Assembly (NCBI GenBank): GCA_020846195.1
Contig: JADLEJ010000004.1
Span: 310,001-374,000 of the forward strand
DNA: 64,000 bases
Direction: 5' to 3'
Origin: Nitrospira sp.
Lineage (GTDB): Bacteria; Nitrospirota; Nitrospiria; Nitrospirales; Nitrospiraceae
Part shown: positions 29,287 through 38,449 of the stretch, in pieces
How positions within the stretch are numbered: the first letter of the stretch is position 1
Layout of the letters: each line of letters starts with the position of its first letter
Translations under genes and position numbers: made by a program
Notes under the pieces: generated by a model
The model's input: the letters and a program-made list of their open reading frames with translations, nothing else
Told to the model about the DNA's origin: nothing
The model's database searches: none

Positions 29287-30537
29287 CTAGGCCTCCAGGC
29301 GCCTGAAAATCAGGCACGCATTCACACCGCCGAATCCGAACGAGTTGGAGAGCGCCACCTTGACCGGCACCGCTCTGGCCTTATTCGGCACATAGTCGAG
29401 ATCGCACGCCGGATCTGGGTTTTCCAGATTGATCGTGGGAGGCAGGAGCCCATGATGAAGCGCTAAAATACTGAACACGGCTTCGATGCCGCCGGCCGCG
29501 CCGAGCAGATGTCCCGTCATCGACTTGGTCGAGCTGACGGGGATCTTATAGGCCTGCTGGCCAAAAACCTGCTTGATCGCCCGCGTCTCAATGGCATCGG
29601 CCATGGTCGACGTGCCGTGCGCATTGATATAGCCAACCTGGTCTTTGGCAATCCCGGCATCTTTCAAGGCCAGTTCCATGCAGCGCACGGCGCCTTCGCC
29701 CTCTTCAGGCGGCGCGGTAATGTGATAGGCGTCGCTGTTCATACCGTACCCGATCAGCTCCGCGTAGATCCGAACGCCACGGCGCCGCGCATGCTCAAGT
29801 TCTTCCAAGACCACGACCCCGGCGCCTTCGCCCAGCACGAATCCATCCCGGTCCTTGTCGAACGGCCGGCTGGCCCTCGCCGGCTCATCGTTGCGGAACG
29901 AGAGCGCTTTCGCCGCGGCGAACCCTGCCACGCCCAGCGGCGTGATTGCCGCCTCCGCGCCGCCCGCGACCATCACGTCGGCATCGCCATGCTGGATCAG
30001 CCGAAAAGCATCGCCGATGCAGTGGTTCCCCGTCGCGCAAGCGGTGACCGCGCAAGAATTCGGCCCTTTGGCGCCGATGCGAATCGCCACCTGGCCGGAC
30101 GCCAGATTGATAATGGTCATGGGAATGAAGAACGGCGACACGCGGCCTGGCCCTTTTTCCTTGAGCACCTCGTGATAATGCTCGATCGCGCCCAGCCCGC
30201 CGATGCCGGAGCCGATATACACGCCGACTTTCGTGGCTTCTTCCGGAGCGACCTTCAATCCGGCGTCATCCACGGCCAGCTGGGCGGCGCCCACGGCGTA
30301 GTGGATGAAGGTGTCCATCTTTTTGATTTCTTTTTTTTCGATGAATTGGCCAGGATCGAAGTCGCGCACTTCGCCGGCGATCTGCGCGTCATACGCGGCC
30401 GGATCGAATTTGGTGATCCTCCCGATGCCGGACTGCCCAGCACAGAGCGCGGTCCAGGTCTTCTCCACCCCGGTCCCGAGAGGGGTGACCAAACCCAACC
30501 CTGTTACGACAATGCGCCGCGTCGATCGCTCAGACAT
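29287..30537 (-). CDS. fabF: Beta-ketoacyl-ACP synthase II
   Basis: A 416-residue condensing enzyme of fatty-acid elongation. It starts [15 protein letters not shown]. The catalytic Cys is in VTACATGNH, and the two His are in NAHGTSTM and [11 protein letters not shown]. The end [14 protein letters not shown] is standard. It lies 9 nt after acpP. Confidence 0.96.
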   Translation of the reverse strand: MSERSTRRIVVTGLGLVTPLGTGVEKTWTALCAGQSGIGRITKFDPAAYDAQIAGEVRDFDPGQFIEKKEIKKMDTFIHYAVGAAQLAVDDAGLKVAPEEATKVGVYIGSGIGGLGAIEHYHEVLKEKGPGRVSPFFIPMTIINLASGQVAIRIGAKGPNSCAVTACATGNHCIGDAFRLIQHGDADVMVAGGAEAAITPLGVAGFAAAKALSFRNDEPARASRPFDKDRDGFVLGEGAGVVVLEELEHARRRGVRIYAELIGYGMNSDAYHITAPPEEGEGAVRCMELALKDAGIAKDQVGYINAHGTSTMADAIETRAIKQVFGQQAYKIPVSSTKSMTGHLLGAAGGIEAVFSILALHHGLLPPTINLENPDPACDLDYVPNKARAVPVKVALSNSFGFGGVNACLIFRRLEA

Positions 30538-30546
30538 ACGTACCGC

Positions 30547-30780
30547 TTAGGATTTTTCCTTGATGTAATCCAACGCTTTCCCGACCGTGAGGATTTTTTC
30601 GGCATCCTCGTCAGGAATCTCGATCTCGAATTCTTCTTCAAGCGCCATGACCAGCTCGACGGTGTCGAGCGAATCGGCTCCCAGGTCTTCGACAAAAGAG
30701 GCTTCGGGAACCACTTCGTCTTCTTCGACGCCGAGCTGCTCGGCGATAATCTTTTTCACGCGCTCATCAACGGTTGCCAT
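30547..30780 (-). CDS. acpP: Acyl carrier protein
   Basis: A 77-residue acidic carrier. The phosphopantetheine attachment site is the Ser of [20 protein letters not shown] 30780 ([10 protein letters not shown]) is preferred over an 8-residue extension because the family starts here and GGAGG lies upstream. It sits between fabG and fabF. Confidence 0.96.
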   Translation of the reverse strand: MATVDERVKKIIAEQLGVEEDEVVPEASFVEDLGADSLDTVELVMALEEEFEIEIPDEDAEKILTVGKALDYIKEKS

Positions 30781-30872
30781 CGATCTGCCTACCTCCTTCC
30801 CCAACGTGACTGACCCGGCGCTGCACCATGGGGATATGCTGCAGCGGGTTGTTCCCAGACCTTGGGGACCAT

Positions 30873-31616
30873 CTATACCATTAACATACCGCCATTCACA
30901 TGCAAAACATGCCCGGTAATATACGCCGCCTCATCTGAAACAAGAAAGCGGACCGCCGCCGCGATATCGGCCGCTGTGCCAAGCCGCCCCAGCGGAATCT
31001 GCTTCTGCAAGGTTTCTTTCACGTCGTCCGACAGCCCGTGCGTCATCGCGGTATCGATAAATCCCGGCGCCACCGCATTGACCGTCACATTGCGCGTCGC
31101 ATATTCGCGGCCGACCGTCTTGGTGAACCCGATCACGGCCGCTTTCGACGCGGCATAGTTCGCCTGCCCGGCATTGCCCATCACGCCCACGATCGACGCA
31201 ATGTTCACAATGCGACCATACCGCTGCTTGGTCATCGGCTGCAAGACCGCCTTGGTGCAATTGAATGTGCCGTTCAGGTTGACCTGCAGGACCAGATTCC
31301 AATCTTCTTCCTTCATCCGAAGCAGCAGTCCGTCTCGCGTGATCCCGGCATTGTTGACCAAAATGTCGATCTTGCCCCAAGCCTTCACGACCTGCTCGAC
31401 TAAGGCTTTCGTATCGGCCGCATCCGCCACATTCACTTTGACATTGAGCGCTTTTCGGCCCAACGCCTCGACCGCCTTCACCGTCTCTTGCGAGCGGCTG
31501 GGATCCAGATCGGCGACGACGATGTCGGCGCCCGCTTGCGCCAACGTTTCCGCAATCGCCCGTCCAATGCCTTGTGCCGCTCCGGTCACTATCGCTACAC
31601 GCCCTTGCAATGACAT
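30873..31616 (-). CDS. fabG: 3-oxoacyl-ACP reductase
   Basis: A 247-residue short-chain dehydrogenase reducing beta-ketoacyl-ACP with [13 protein letters not shown] (cofactor loop), NNAG, and the Ser-Tyr-Lys triad ([16 protein letters not shown]) are present, and the C-terminus HVLHVNGGM is typical. A 92-nt gap with no clear promoter separates it from acpP. Confidence 0.95.
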   Translation of the reverse strand: MSLQGRVAIVTGAAQGIGRAIAETLAQAGADIVVADLDPSRSQETVKAVEALGRKALNVKVNVADAADTKALVEQVVKAWGKIDILVNNAGITRDGLLLRMKEEDWNLVLQVNLNGTFNCTKAVLQPMTKQRYGRIVNIASIVGVMGNAGQANYAASKAAVIGFTKTVGREYATRNVTVNAVAPGFIDTAMTHGLSDDVKETLQKQIPLGRLGTAADIAAAVRFLVSDEAAYITGHVLHVNGGMLMV

Positions 31617-31643
31617 GCCGACTTCCTTGTTAAACGTGAGGGA

Positions 31644-32594
31644 TCAGGCCGGATGCGCAGCGCCAAGCGCGTGCAACGTCGCATCCAACGATTTGGGATC
31701 ATGAACGTTCAAGAGGGTTGCATCCGGAAGAATGCGCTTGATCAAACCCGTCAACACCGTCCCGGGTCCTACTTCAATAAAAGTTGTCACGCCCAGTTTC
31801 GCCATCGCTTGCACCGAGTTTTCCCAGAGCACCGACGACGGCAGCTGGCGCACTAGCGACGGCTGAATCTCGGCGGCCCGGCGGATGGGCGCAGCTTCGG
31901 CGTTATTAATAAGCGGCACGGCCAAGTCAGTCCATTGCACCGCCGCGAGATCTTTCGACAACCGATCTGCCGCCACCTGCATCAACGGCGTATGAACCGG
32001 CACACTCACCGGCAGCGGAATCGCTTTTTTGCAGCCTTTGCCTTTCGCTAATTCGATAGCCCGTTCGACCGCGGCCTTTTTGCCGGCAATGACCACCTGC
32101 CCCGGCGAATTGAAATTAGCCGCGGCGACCACACCGACGGACGAAGCTTCGCGACAGACCTCGCGCACCACGTCCGGCGCCAGCCCGAGCAACGCCGCCA
32201 CCTGGCCGGTGCCCGGCGGCACGGCTTCGGACATATAGCGTCCACGCTTTTGCACAAGCCCGACGGCATCGCGGAACGACACACCGCCCGCCGCCACCAG
32301 CGCCGAATATTCACCCAAACTATGCCCGGCCACGGCCACTGGCTTCAGACCGGCCTGATCCAATGTCTTCAGCGCCGCGATGCTGCTCACCAACAAGGCC
32401 GGTTGCGTATTCTCCGTGAGATTCAATCGTTCGGCCGGTCCCTCGAAACAGAGCGCTGCGCTGTCGTAGCCGAGAACCGATGAGGCCTCGTCATAGACCA
32501 GCTTCAACGTGGGATAGGCCTCGCACAGTGCCTTGCCCATGCCGACCGACTGCGACCCTTGTCCTGGGAACACCAATCCGATGCCTGCATTCAT
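31644..32594 (-). CDS. fabD: Malonyl-CoA:ACP transacylase
   Basis: A 316-residue acyltransferase loading malonate on ACP. FPGQGSQSVGMGK at the N-terminus, catalytic Ser in AGHSLGEYSAL, and His in PVHTPLM are visible. The ATG at 32594 is preceded by six C residues and no Shine-Dalgarno sequence, although the protein N-terminus is clearly correct. A TTGACA box lies 32 nt upstream, so a leaderless transcript is possible. Confidence 0.95.
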   Translation of the reverse strand: MNAGIGLVFPGQGSQSVGMGKALCEAYPTLKLVYDEASSVLGYDSAALCFEGPAERLNLTENTQPALLVSSIAALKTLDQAGLKPVAVAGHSLGEYSALVAAGGVSFRDAVGLVQKRGRYMSEAVPPGTGQVAALLGLAPDVVREVCREASSVGVVAAANFNSPGQVVIAGKKAAVERAIELAKGKGCKKAIPLPVSVPVHTPLMQVAADRLSKDLAAVQWTDLAVPLINNAEAAPIRRAAEIQPSLVRQLPSSVLWENSVQAMAKLGVTTFIEVGPGTVLTGLIKRILPDATLLNVHDPKSLDATLHALGAAHPA

Positions 32595-32602
32595 GGGGGG
32601 TA

Positions 32603-32631
32603 GATATCTTAGAAATGACGTGGAATGTCAA
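32603..32631 (-). promoter_or_regulatory. Possible internal promoter giving leaderless fabD
   Basis: TTGACA (32626-32631) and GATATC (32603-32608), with a 17-nt spacer, sit in the 79-nt fabH-fabD gap. The predicted +1 coincides with the fabD ATG. The -10 match is 3/6. Confidence 0.4.
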
Positions 32632-32673
32632 CGGGAAAAGTTTGCATAATGGCGGCGCGTCCGCTTGCCGCCG

Positions 32674-33648
32674 TCACCAGCGAATCAGCGCCGAGGCCCA
32701 GGTCAACCCGGCTCCAAATGCGCCGAGCATAACCAGCGATCCGTCCTGAACCCGCCCCGCGCGAACCGCCTCGTCCAGCGCAATGGGAATCGACGCGGCC
32801 GAGGTATTGCCATACCGCTCAAGGTTCAACATCACCTTCTCAGGCGGAAGGCCGAGCCGCTCCATCACCGCTTTGAGAATTCGCACGTTGGCCTGATGCG
32901 GCACATAAAGATCGAGGTCTTCGACCGTAAGACGATTGGCCGCCAGCGTCTCGCGCGCAATTTCTTCCAGCATCCGCACAGCGACTTTGAACGTCTCGTT
33001 CCCCTTCATCTTGATGAAGTGCGTCCGTTCAGCCAGCACTTTCTCGGACGGCGGCATGCGCGACCCGCCTCCCGGCACGGCGATCAACTCACAGAGGCTG
33101 CCGTCCGACCGTAAATGTGTCGAGAGAATGCCCCGCTCCCCGTCGCTCGCGCTGACCACCGCGGCCCCAGCCCCGTCGCCAAACAGAATGCAGGTGTTGC
33201 GATCAGTCCAATCGGTCATCGCCGACATCACCTCGGACCCGATCACCAAGACATGCCGCATCCCGGTTCGCACATAGGCATCCGCGATCGATAAGGCATA
33301 GACGAACCCGCAGCAGGCCGCCGCCACATCGCAGGCTGCCGCCTTCGTGGCGCCCAACTGATGCTGCACAAGACACGCGGTCGCCGGAAGCGGATAGTCG
33401 CCCGTGCAGGTGGCAACCAAAATCATATCGAGATCGGAAGCCGCAAGCCCGGCTGCCGCCAATGCGCGCCGCCCGGCCTGAACCGCAAGGTCCGAGCAGG
33501 CTTCGCCGGAGGCCGCAATGTGGCGCTCGCTGATTCCTGTCCGTTCGCGAATCCACTCATCGGACGTCGCGACCATGCGCTCCAGCTCCGCATTCGTCAT
33601 GATGCGAGCGGGGGCGTAGGAACCGGTTCCCGTGATGCGGGCGTTCAT
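32674..33648 (-). CDS. fabH: Beta-ketoacyl-ACP synthase III
   Basis: A 324-residue initiating condensing enzyme joining acetyl-CoA and malonyl-ACP. The catalytic Cys lies in DVAAACCGFVYAL, His in VPHQANVRI and Asn in ERYGNTSAAS. ATG 33648 overlaps the plsX stop by 4 nt. A longer frame upstream is rejected because it runs through plsX. Confidence 0.95.
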   Translation of the reverse strand: MNARITGTGSYAPARIMTNAELERMVATSDEWIRERTGISERHIAASGEACSDLAVQAGRRALAAAGLAASDLDMILVATCTGDYPLPATACLVQHQLGATKAAACDVAAACCGFVYALSIADAYVRTGMRHVLVIGSEVMSAMTDWTDRNTCILFGDGAGAAVVSASDGERGILSTHLRSDGSLCELIAVPGGGSRMPPSEKVLAERTHFIKMKGNETFKVAVRMLEEIARETLAANRLTVEDLDLYVPHQANVRILKAVMERLGLPPEKVMLNLERYGNTSAASIPIALDEAVRAGRVQDGSLVMLGAFGAGLTWASALIRW

Positions 33649-34667
33649 GCGGACGGCTCCGCAGGCGATGGACTGGCCAGACTTTCTTCGATGTCGCGCT
33701 GAATGAGTTCGTGGACGCGTCCTTCGGCCATGCCTTTGGCTCGGCGAATGGCGTTTTTGATGGCTTTTGCCGACGAGCGGCCATGGCAAATCATGGTAAT
33801 TCCGTTCACCCCAAGCAGCGGCGCGCCGCCGAACTCCGCATAGTCGATCTTGCGTTTCAAATTGAGCAGCGGCGCCGCGATCAGCGGATAGGCCAGCCGG
33901 CCCAGCCACGAGCTGGAGATCTCTTTGATTAAAAGCTTCTTGATCGTCTCGGCCACGCCTTCGGAAATCTTCAGCGCGACATTCCCGATAAACCCGTCGC
34001 AGACCACCACATCGGCGGTGCCGCTATAGACTTCACGCCCCTCGACGTTGCCGATAAAATTCAACGAGCTGGCTTTCAAAAGCTTGAATGCTTCCTTCGT
34101 GACTTCATTGCCTTTGCTGTCTTCCTCACCGATGCTCAACAGGCCGACGCGGGGATTCGGCTTGCGGAAAAGATGCTTCCCATACTCGTTTCCCATCAAG
34201 GCGAATTGTTCAAGGTGTTTGGCAGAACAATCGACGTTGGCGCCGACATCCAGCATGATGGCTTCGCCGGTGAGTGTCGGCAGACTGGTGGCAATGGCCG
34301 GCCGCTCGACCCCCTTGGTCAAGCCCAGCACGAAAAACGACGCCACCATGCTCGCGCCGGTATTGCCGGGGCTGACCACCGCACCGGCCTCGCCGCTTTT
34401 AACCAGCTCGGTCGCAATCCAAATCGACGACTCCCGCTTTTTGCGCGCCACCGACGCCGGCGATTCGTGCATTTCCACGACCTGCGGCGCATGCCGGATC
34501 GAGAGGCGTCCATCGGTCGCGCCGAGACGCGCGCATTCGCGCGTTAACGCCGCTTCGTCGCCGACGAGAATGACCTCAACGCCAAGTTCTTTGGCGGCCT
34601 GGATGGCGCCCTCGATACAGGGTGCCGGACCATGGTCCCCCCCCATCGCATCAAGCGCGATCTTCAT
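33645..34667 (-). CDS. plsX: Phosphate acyltransferase
   Basis: A 340-residue enzyme converting acyl-ACP to acyl-phosphate for phospholipid synthesis. It begins KIALDAMGGDHGP, and contains GAVVSPGNTGA, MLDVGANVDC and DVVVCDGFIGNVALK. It follows rpmF and overlaps fabH, the usual order. Confidence 0.95.
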   Translation of the reverse strand: MKIALDAMGGDHGPAPCIEGAIQAAKELGVEVILVGDEAALTRECARLGATDGRLSIRHAPQVVEMHESPASVARKKRESSIWIATELVKSGEAGAVVSPGNTGASMVASFFVLGLTKGVERPAIATSLPTLTGEAIMLDVGANVDCSAKHLEQFALMGNEYGKHLFRKPNPRVGLLSIGEEDSKGNEVTKEAFKLLKASSLNFIGNVEGREVYSGTADVVVCDGFIGNVALKISEGVAETIKKLLIKEISSSWLGRLAYPLIAAPLLNLKRKIDYAEFGGAPLLGVNGITMICHGRSSAKAIKNAIRRAKGMAEGRVHELIQRDIEESLASPSPAEPSA

Positions 34668-34784
34668 ACAGGATACTGTGCTCGAGATTGGAATAGATGG
34701 CTGAACACGCGTGGCACCCGTGATTGTCCCCGATGTGCCGAGAGCTTAGCGCAGGCGCACGAAATGCACAACCGGAGCGAACGA

Positions 34785-34808
34785 CGGCGGAGCCGACCGG
34801 CTCCGCCG
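34785..34808 (-). terminator. Perfect GC hairpin between rpmF and plsX
   Basis: CGGCGGAGCCG (34785-34795) and its exact complement (34798-34808) lie 21 nt after the rpmF stop, with no U-run. It is inside an operon, so it may be an attenuator or processing site. The rest of the 161-nt gap is featureless. Confidence 0.4.
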
Positions 34809-34828
34809 CATCTGTCCTCGCGGTCCTG

Positions 34829-35014
34829 CTAGGCTTCTTCGACCTGAATGACGGCCTTGCCTTTGTACGTTCCGCAGTTCAAGCACGTATAGTGCGGCAG
34901 CTTCAACTCATGGCACTGCGGGCATACGGACATCCCCGGAGGGGTCATTCGCAGCTTTTGCGTGCGGCGCTTGTCGCGGCGCGCGCGAGAATGTTTATGT
35001 TTCGGATTAGGCAT
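34829..35014 (-). CDS. rpmF: 50S ribosomal protein L32
   Basis: A 61-residue basic protein. PNPKHKHSRARRDKRR is the family start, and CPQCHELKLPHYTCLNC gives the four-Cys zinc ribbon (the C+ form). It sits between the YceD-like gene and plsX, as in many bacteria. Confidence 0.96.
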   Translation of the reverse strand: MPNPKHKHSRARRDKRRTQKLRMTPPGMSVCPQCHELKLPHYTCLNCGTYKGKAVIQVEEA

Positions 35015-35064
35015 GGCAACTCCTTCCCACGTTCACAACAGCCGGGAGATCCGCTCCCCCGGCG

Positions 35065-35697
35065 TCACTTCTGTTCAGTCTTCAAACTCTTCAAGGCTTG
35101 AAACGGATTGGCCGGCGCCTCTTCTTGGCAGGCACACCGCCCGTCATTCAAATTCTTTCCGCACTGCGGACAGAGCCCGGCACAGTCGAGCTTGCACAAT
35201 GGATGCATCGGATCGGACAGAATCACTTGCTCTCGCAGCATCGGCGCGAGTTCCAAATGATCCCCCGCATAATGATAAATCTCGTCATCCGTCTCGTCCG
35301 GCTCGATTTCTACCGGCTCAACAGCCCGCTTGCGATGATCCATCCGCTTGGCCGCCGCAGGAACCGCTTTCGGCTCCGGTTCATAGACGACACGCAGCGC
35401 AAACGCCAACGGCTCAGGAAAAGGAGCCAGACACCGCACGCACTCACGAACTGCCGTGCCCTCGACCACTCCGGTCACGCAAATGGTGCGTTCGAATTTA
35501 GTCAGGTCCAACCCGACCGCCAGCGAACCTTCGAGCTGTGTATCCGCGCCGGTCAGCCCGATCTCGTCAGCCGTCACATCTCCCGTCAACGACAAGCCGT
35601 CGGCGGTGATATCTGCAAGATGCGGTGTGAGCAGATCCATCATGATCTCCGGCGACGCGCCGGCTCCCCACGCCTTCATACCGTCACGTTCGCTCAC
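35065..35697 (-). CDS. YceD/DUF177 family protein
   Basis: A 210-residue protein found beside rpmF in most bacteria; it has been linked to 23S rRNA accumulation. VRECVRCLAPF in the middle and LCKLDCAGLCPQCGKNLNDGRCAC at the end form the conserved Cys motifs. GTG 35697 is used; an ATG at 35679 is possible. It lies 5 nt after rpsR. Confidence 0.88.
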   Translation of the reverse strand: MSERDGMKAWGAGASPEIMMDLLTPHLADITADGLSLTGDVTADEIGLTGADTQLEGSLAVGLDLTKFERTICVTGVVEGTAVRECVRCLAPFPEPLAFALRVVYEPEPKAVPAAAKRMDHRKRAVEPVEIEPDETDDEIYHYAGDHLELAPMLREQVILSDPMHPLCKLDCAGLCPQCGKNLNDGRCACQEEAPANPFQALKSLKTEQK

Positions 35698-35702
35698 GCC
35701 CG

Positions 35703-35981
35703 TTATCGCTCCTCGGCAAAACTAATGATCGCGATATGCCGGGCGCGCTTGACCGAAATCGTCAATTCGCGCTGATGCCGCATGCAGTTCCCTGAAATCC
35801 GGCGCGGAACGATCCGCCCGCGCTCCGTCAGGAAATTCCGGAGCAAGCCGGCATCCTTAAAGTCGATCGGGGCCTTCTCTAAGCAAAACCGGCATGGCCG
35901 GCGCCGTTGAAACAACCGCCCGCCGCCCCCGCCGCCATCACGTCGATCACCGCCGCCTGCGCCACCTGTTCGTTCCATCCC
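35703..35981 (-). CDS. rpsR: 30S ribosomal protein S18
   Basis: A 92-residue protein. A Gly/Arg-rich leader precedes the conserved [23 protein letters not shown] and [17 protein letters not shown]. The C-x2-C plus a later Cys suggests a zinc form. ATG 35981 follows GAGGAGG. Third gene of rpsF-ssb-rpsR. Confidence 0.95.
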   Translation of the reverse strand, partial: GMERTGGAGGGDRRDGGGGGGRLFQRRRPCRFCLEKAPIDFKDAGLLRNFLTERGRIVPRRISGNCMRHQRELTISVKRARHIAIISFAEER

Positions 35982-36001
35982 TGCCTCCTCATTCGTCCTT
36001 A

Positions 36002-36415
36002 TCAATGCGGTTCGTCATACTCATAACTGGGTTCATCGTGGATCGGCGGCTCGCCGCCCGACCCGGCACTGGCCCCGCCGCCGTCCTGGCGCTTCGGCAT
36101 AAAGGTCACGCTCTGCGCCACCACTTCATGCTTGCTGCGCTTCTGGCCATCTTCGGTTTCCCAGCGTCGTTGCTGCAGCCGGCCTTCGACGATCGCCCCA
36201 TTGCCCTTGCTCAAATACTGTCCGCAGTGCTCCGCCTGCTTGCCGAACACCACGATGTCGACAAAACAGACTTCCTCTTTCAATTCCTCGCCCTGCTTGA
36301 ATCGCCGGCTCACAGCCAATCCAAAGCTCGCGACCGGAGTCCCGCTCGGCGTATACCGCAGCTCGGGATTCCGCGTGAGATTGCCCATGAGGATGACTTT
36401 ATTAAACCCGGCCAC
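36002..36415 (-). CDS. ssb: Single-stranded DNA-binding protein
   Basis: A 137-residue protein with a full OB-fold ([38 protein letters not shown]). The C-terminal tail is short and ends SYEYDEPH, without the canonical acidic DDDIPF-type tip that recruits partner proteins. The frame overlaps rpsF by 14 nt. No frameshift is evident at the end. Confidence 0.93.
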   Translation of the reverse strand: MAGFNKVILMGNLTRNPELRYTPSGTPVASFGLAVSRRFKQGEELKEEVCFVDIVVFGKQAEHCGQYLSKGNGAIVEGRLQQRRWETEDGQKRSKHEVVAQSVTFMPKRQDGGGASAGSGGEPPIHDEPSYEYDEPH

Positions 36416-36749
36416 CGTCGGTCTCCTGCGCTGAAGCCTCTAACGGACGCGGCGGAACGAGTTCTTTTTCAAGATGGACGGTCAAGAACTTAAGAATGTT
36501 GTCTTCTAAGCGATAGGCCCGCTCAAGCTCTCCGACCGTGTTGTTCGGCGCGCGAAAGTAAAAGTAGGCATAGGTGCCTTTTCGCTCATGCCGCACTTCG
36601 TAGGCCAGCTTCTTCTTGCCCCAATTCTCGGCCTTGATGAATTTCGCGCCAGTCTTATCGGCCACGGCTTTCATCTTGTCGATCAGGGTGTTGGTCTCCT
36701 CGTCGGAGACGGACGGACGGATAATAAACAGAGACTCGTACAGCTCCAT
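36402..36749 (-). CDS. rpsF: 30S ribosomal protein S6
   Basis: A 115-residue protein: YESLFIIRPSVSDEE, NWGKKKLAYEVRHERKGTYAYFYF and the RLEDNILKFLTV helix are typical. ATG 36749 lies behind GGAGG. It heads an operon with ssb and rpsR. Confidence 0.95.
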   Translation of the reverse strand: MELYESLFIIRPSVSDEETNTLIDKMKAVADKTGAKFIKAENWGKKKLAYEVRHERKGTYAYFYFRAPNNTVGELERAYRLEDNILKFLTVHLEKELVPPRPLEASAQETDGGRV

Positions 36750-36832
36750 GCGGCAATCCTCCTGGACAAAGGCCCCGGATCAAAGTCCGGAGCGAGGTGT
36801 AGGCGCCTCTATATGAGGCATAAGAACGGTGG
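36750..36832 (-). promoter_or_regulatory. Structured rpsF leader, candidate S6:S18 autoregulatory element
   Basis: On the minus strand two hairpins are visible: GCCTC/GAGGC (36805-36819) and CCGGA/TCCGG (36775-36790). A CCTC (36794-36797) can pair with the GAGG of the ribosome binding site (36758-36762). Many bacteria control rpsF through an S6:S18-binding leader with a CCG element; a covariance search would be needed to confirm it here. Confidence 0.35.
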
Positions 36833-36862
36833 ACGGTATCACAGCGGCAAAGAGACTGTCAA
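36833..36862 (-). promoter_or_regulatory. Promoter of rpsF-ssb-rpsR
   Basis: Perfect TTGACA (36857-36862) and TACCGT (36833-36838) 18 nt apart. The TTGACAGTCTCTT stretch is the same as at 25506. The gap up to the pth stop (36863-37037) shows nothing else. Confidence 0.5.
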
Positions 36863-37037
36863 TTGAATCGCGCTGCTCGAGGGCGTTAGCGGTACGACAT
36901 CGCCTCGTGCCAGCCGCCGCCGAGTCTCTTCGGTCGAATCGATAGATCAACTCAAAAAGATGGAGATCCATCCCACAGCCGTCTTGTCCGTAGAGCGTGG
37001 CGTCCGAGTGGACGTTCGTACTTTATTCAGCCGCCGC

Positions 37038-37622
37038 CTACGCCTCATCCGGCAGAGGCTTCTCACGGATATTGAATTGATTCATGGCCGTGGAAAGACC
37101 GCGGTGGATCAGGCATTCGAGCGCGTCAACGGCTCGGTCAAGGCATGGCGCAATCACTGCCATCTCATCCTGCGTGACAGGCTGCAGTACATAGTCGGCG
37201 GCATCTGCGCCAGGAACGGGGCGTCCGATTCCGACTTTGACCCGGATAAACTGCGGGGTCCCGAGTGCCTCGATCACCGATTTGATCCCATTATGCCCGC
37301 CGGCCCCGCCGCCTTGCTTGATGCGCAGGCGGCCCGGCTCCAAATCGAGATCGTCGTGAATGAGAATCAGGTTGTCCGGTTTGATTTTAAATTCGCGCAG
37401 CAAGCCCTTGAGAGGAGGACCCGTGAGATTCATCCAGTCCAACAGCCCAGCGAGTTCGATGAACTCCGAGCCGAGCCGGCCTGATCCTCGTTGCGCAGTA
37501 CCGCGAGACGCGAGACGGATGGACCATCGAGCGGCGGCCCGCTCGATGGTCCACATGCCGACATTGTGACGGGTCTGGGCGTAGGCCTTGCCAGGATTGC
37601 CCAGTCCGACGAGGAGATGCAC
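37038..37622 (-). CDS. pth: Peptidyl-tRNA hydrolase
   Basis: A 194-residue enzyme recycling stalled peptidyl-tRNA. LLVGLGNPGKAYAQTRHNVG contains the catalytic His, and HDDLDLEPGRLRIKQGGGAGGHNG the second signature. It lies 2 nt after the L25 gene. Confidence 0.95.
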   Translation of the reverse strand: MHLLVGLGNPGKAYAQTRHNVGMWTIERAAARWSIRLASRGTAQRGSGRLGSEFIELAGLLDWMNLTGPPLKGLLREFKIKPDNLILIHDDLDLEPGRLRIKQGGGAGGHNGIKSVIEALGTPQFIRVKVGIGRPVPGADAADYVLQPVTQDEMAVIAPCLDRAVDALECLIHRGLSTAMNQFNIREKPLPDEA

Positions 37623-37624
37623 CG

Positions 37625-38398
37625 CTACTTCTTCTTTTCAGGTTCCTTTTTGTCAGCCTTCGGAGCATCCTTGCCGGCGGCTTTCTTGTCGCCACCCTTG
37701 GCATCTCCGGCTGCTGCGGCTGCGCCCGCCTTCGCAGGCTCTCCGCCTTCCCCTGCTTCCTTGCCCTTGGCTGCGACTTCCGGTTCCGTTGCCGCGCCTG
37801 CACCGCCAGTCAACAACGCTTCCAGCTTGGCATCGGAAATCGGCGCCGCCACGCTGACAATCATCAGGTCTTCGTCGTCAAGGAACCGGATGCCGTCACG
37901 CCGCGCAATGTCCTTGAGGTGAATGCCCTGGCTTATGCCCAAAGACGACGCGTCCACGTCGATCTGATCCGGCAACACCGCCGGCGCGCACTCGATATGG
38001 AGTTCGCGCGTATTGTTGTGCAGCACGCCGCCTTCCTTCACGCCGATCGGAATACCGCCGGTCACATGCACCGGCACCTTGACGCGAATCGGCTTGTCCA
38101 TCGAAACCTCGAACAGATCCGCATGGAGCACGGCGCCGGTAATGGGATCGACTTGATAATCGCGCAACAACGCCGTGCGGCTCGCCTTCGTCTTCGCTCC
38201 CTCTATGGTCAACGAGACCAGCACCGTGCTGCCGGCCTGCGCCTTGAGCATCTTTACCAATTCATCCGGGTTGGCGGTCAACAAAACACACTCGCCTTGG
38301 CCATAGAGCACCGCGGGGATCTTGCCGCTCCGTCGCAACTGACGCGCGATTCCCTTCCCCGACTGCTCCCGTACGGTCACTGCTAAATCAAATTTCAT
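37625..38398 (-). CDS. rplY: 50S ribosomal protein L25/Ctc (TL5 type)
   Basis: A 257-residue 5S rRNA-binding protein. The L25 core (about 1-95; REQSGKGIARQLRRSGKIPAVLYG) is followed by the Ctc beta-domain (to about 185) and a low-complexity Ala/Gly/Lys tail ending in KKEPEKKK. It lies between prs and pth, a common order. Confidence 0.93.
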   Translation of the reverse strand: MKFDLAVTVREQSGKGIARQLRRSGKIPAVLYGQGECVLLTANPDELVKMLKAQAGSTVLVSLTIEGAKTKASRTALLRDYQVDPITGAVLHADLFEVSMDKPIRVKVPVHVTGGIPIGVKEGGVLHNNTRELHIECAPAVLPDQIDVDASSLGISQGIHLKDIARRDGIRFLDDEDLMIVSVAAPISDAKLEALLTGGAGAATEPEVAAKGKEAGEGGEPAKAGAAAAAGDAKGGDKKAAGKDAPKADKKEPEKKK

Positions 38399-38449
38399 GA
38401 TGCTCCTCCGTCTCTCTTGCGTCGATCGAGTCCCCGCGACTCTATGGAC

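Noticed and set aside
29509..30813. 434-codon plus-strand frame
   Set aside because: Antisense to fabF and acpP, both certain genes.
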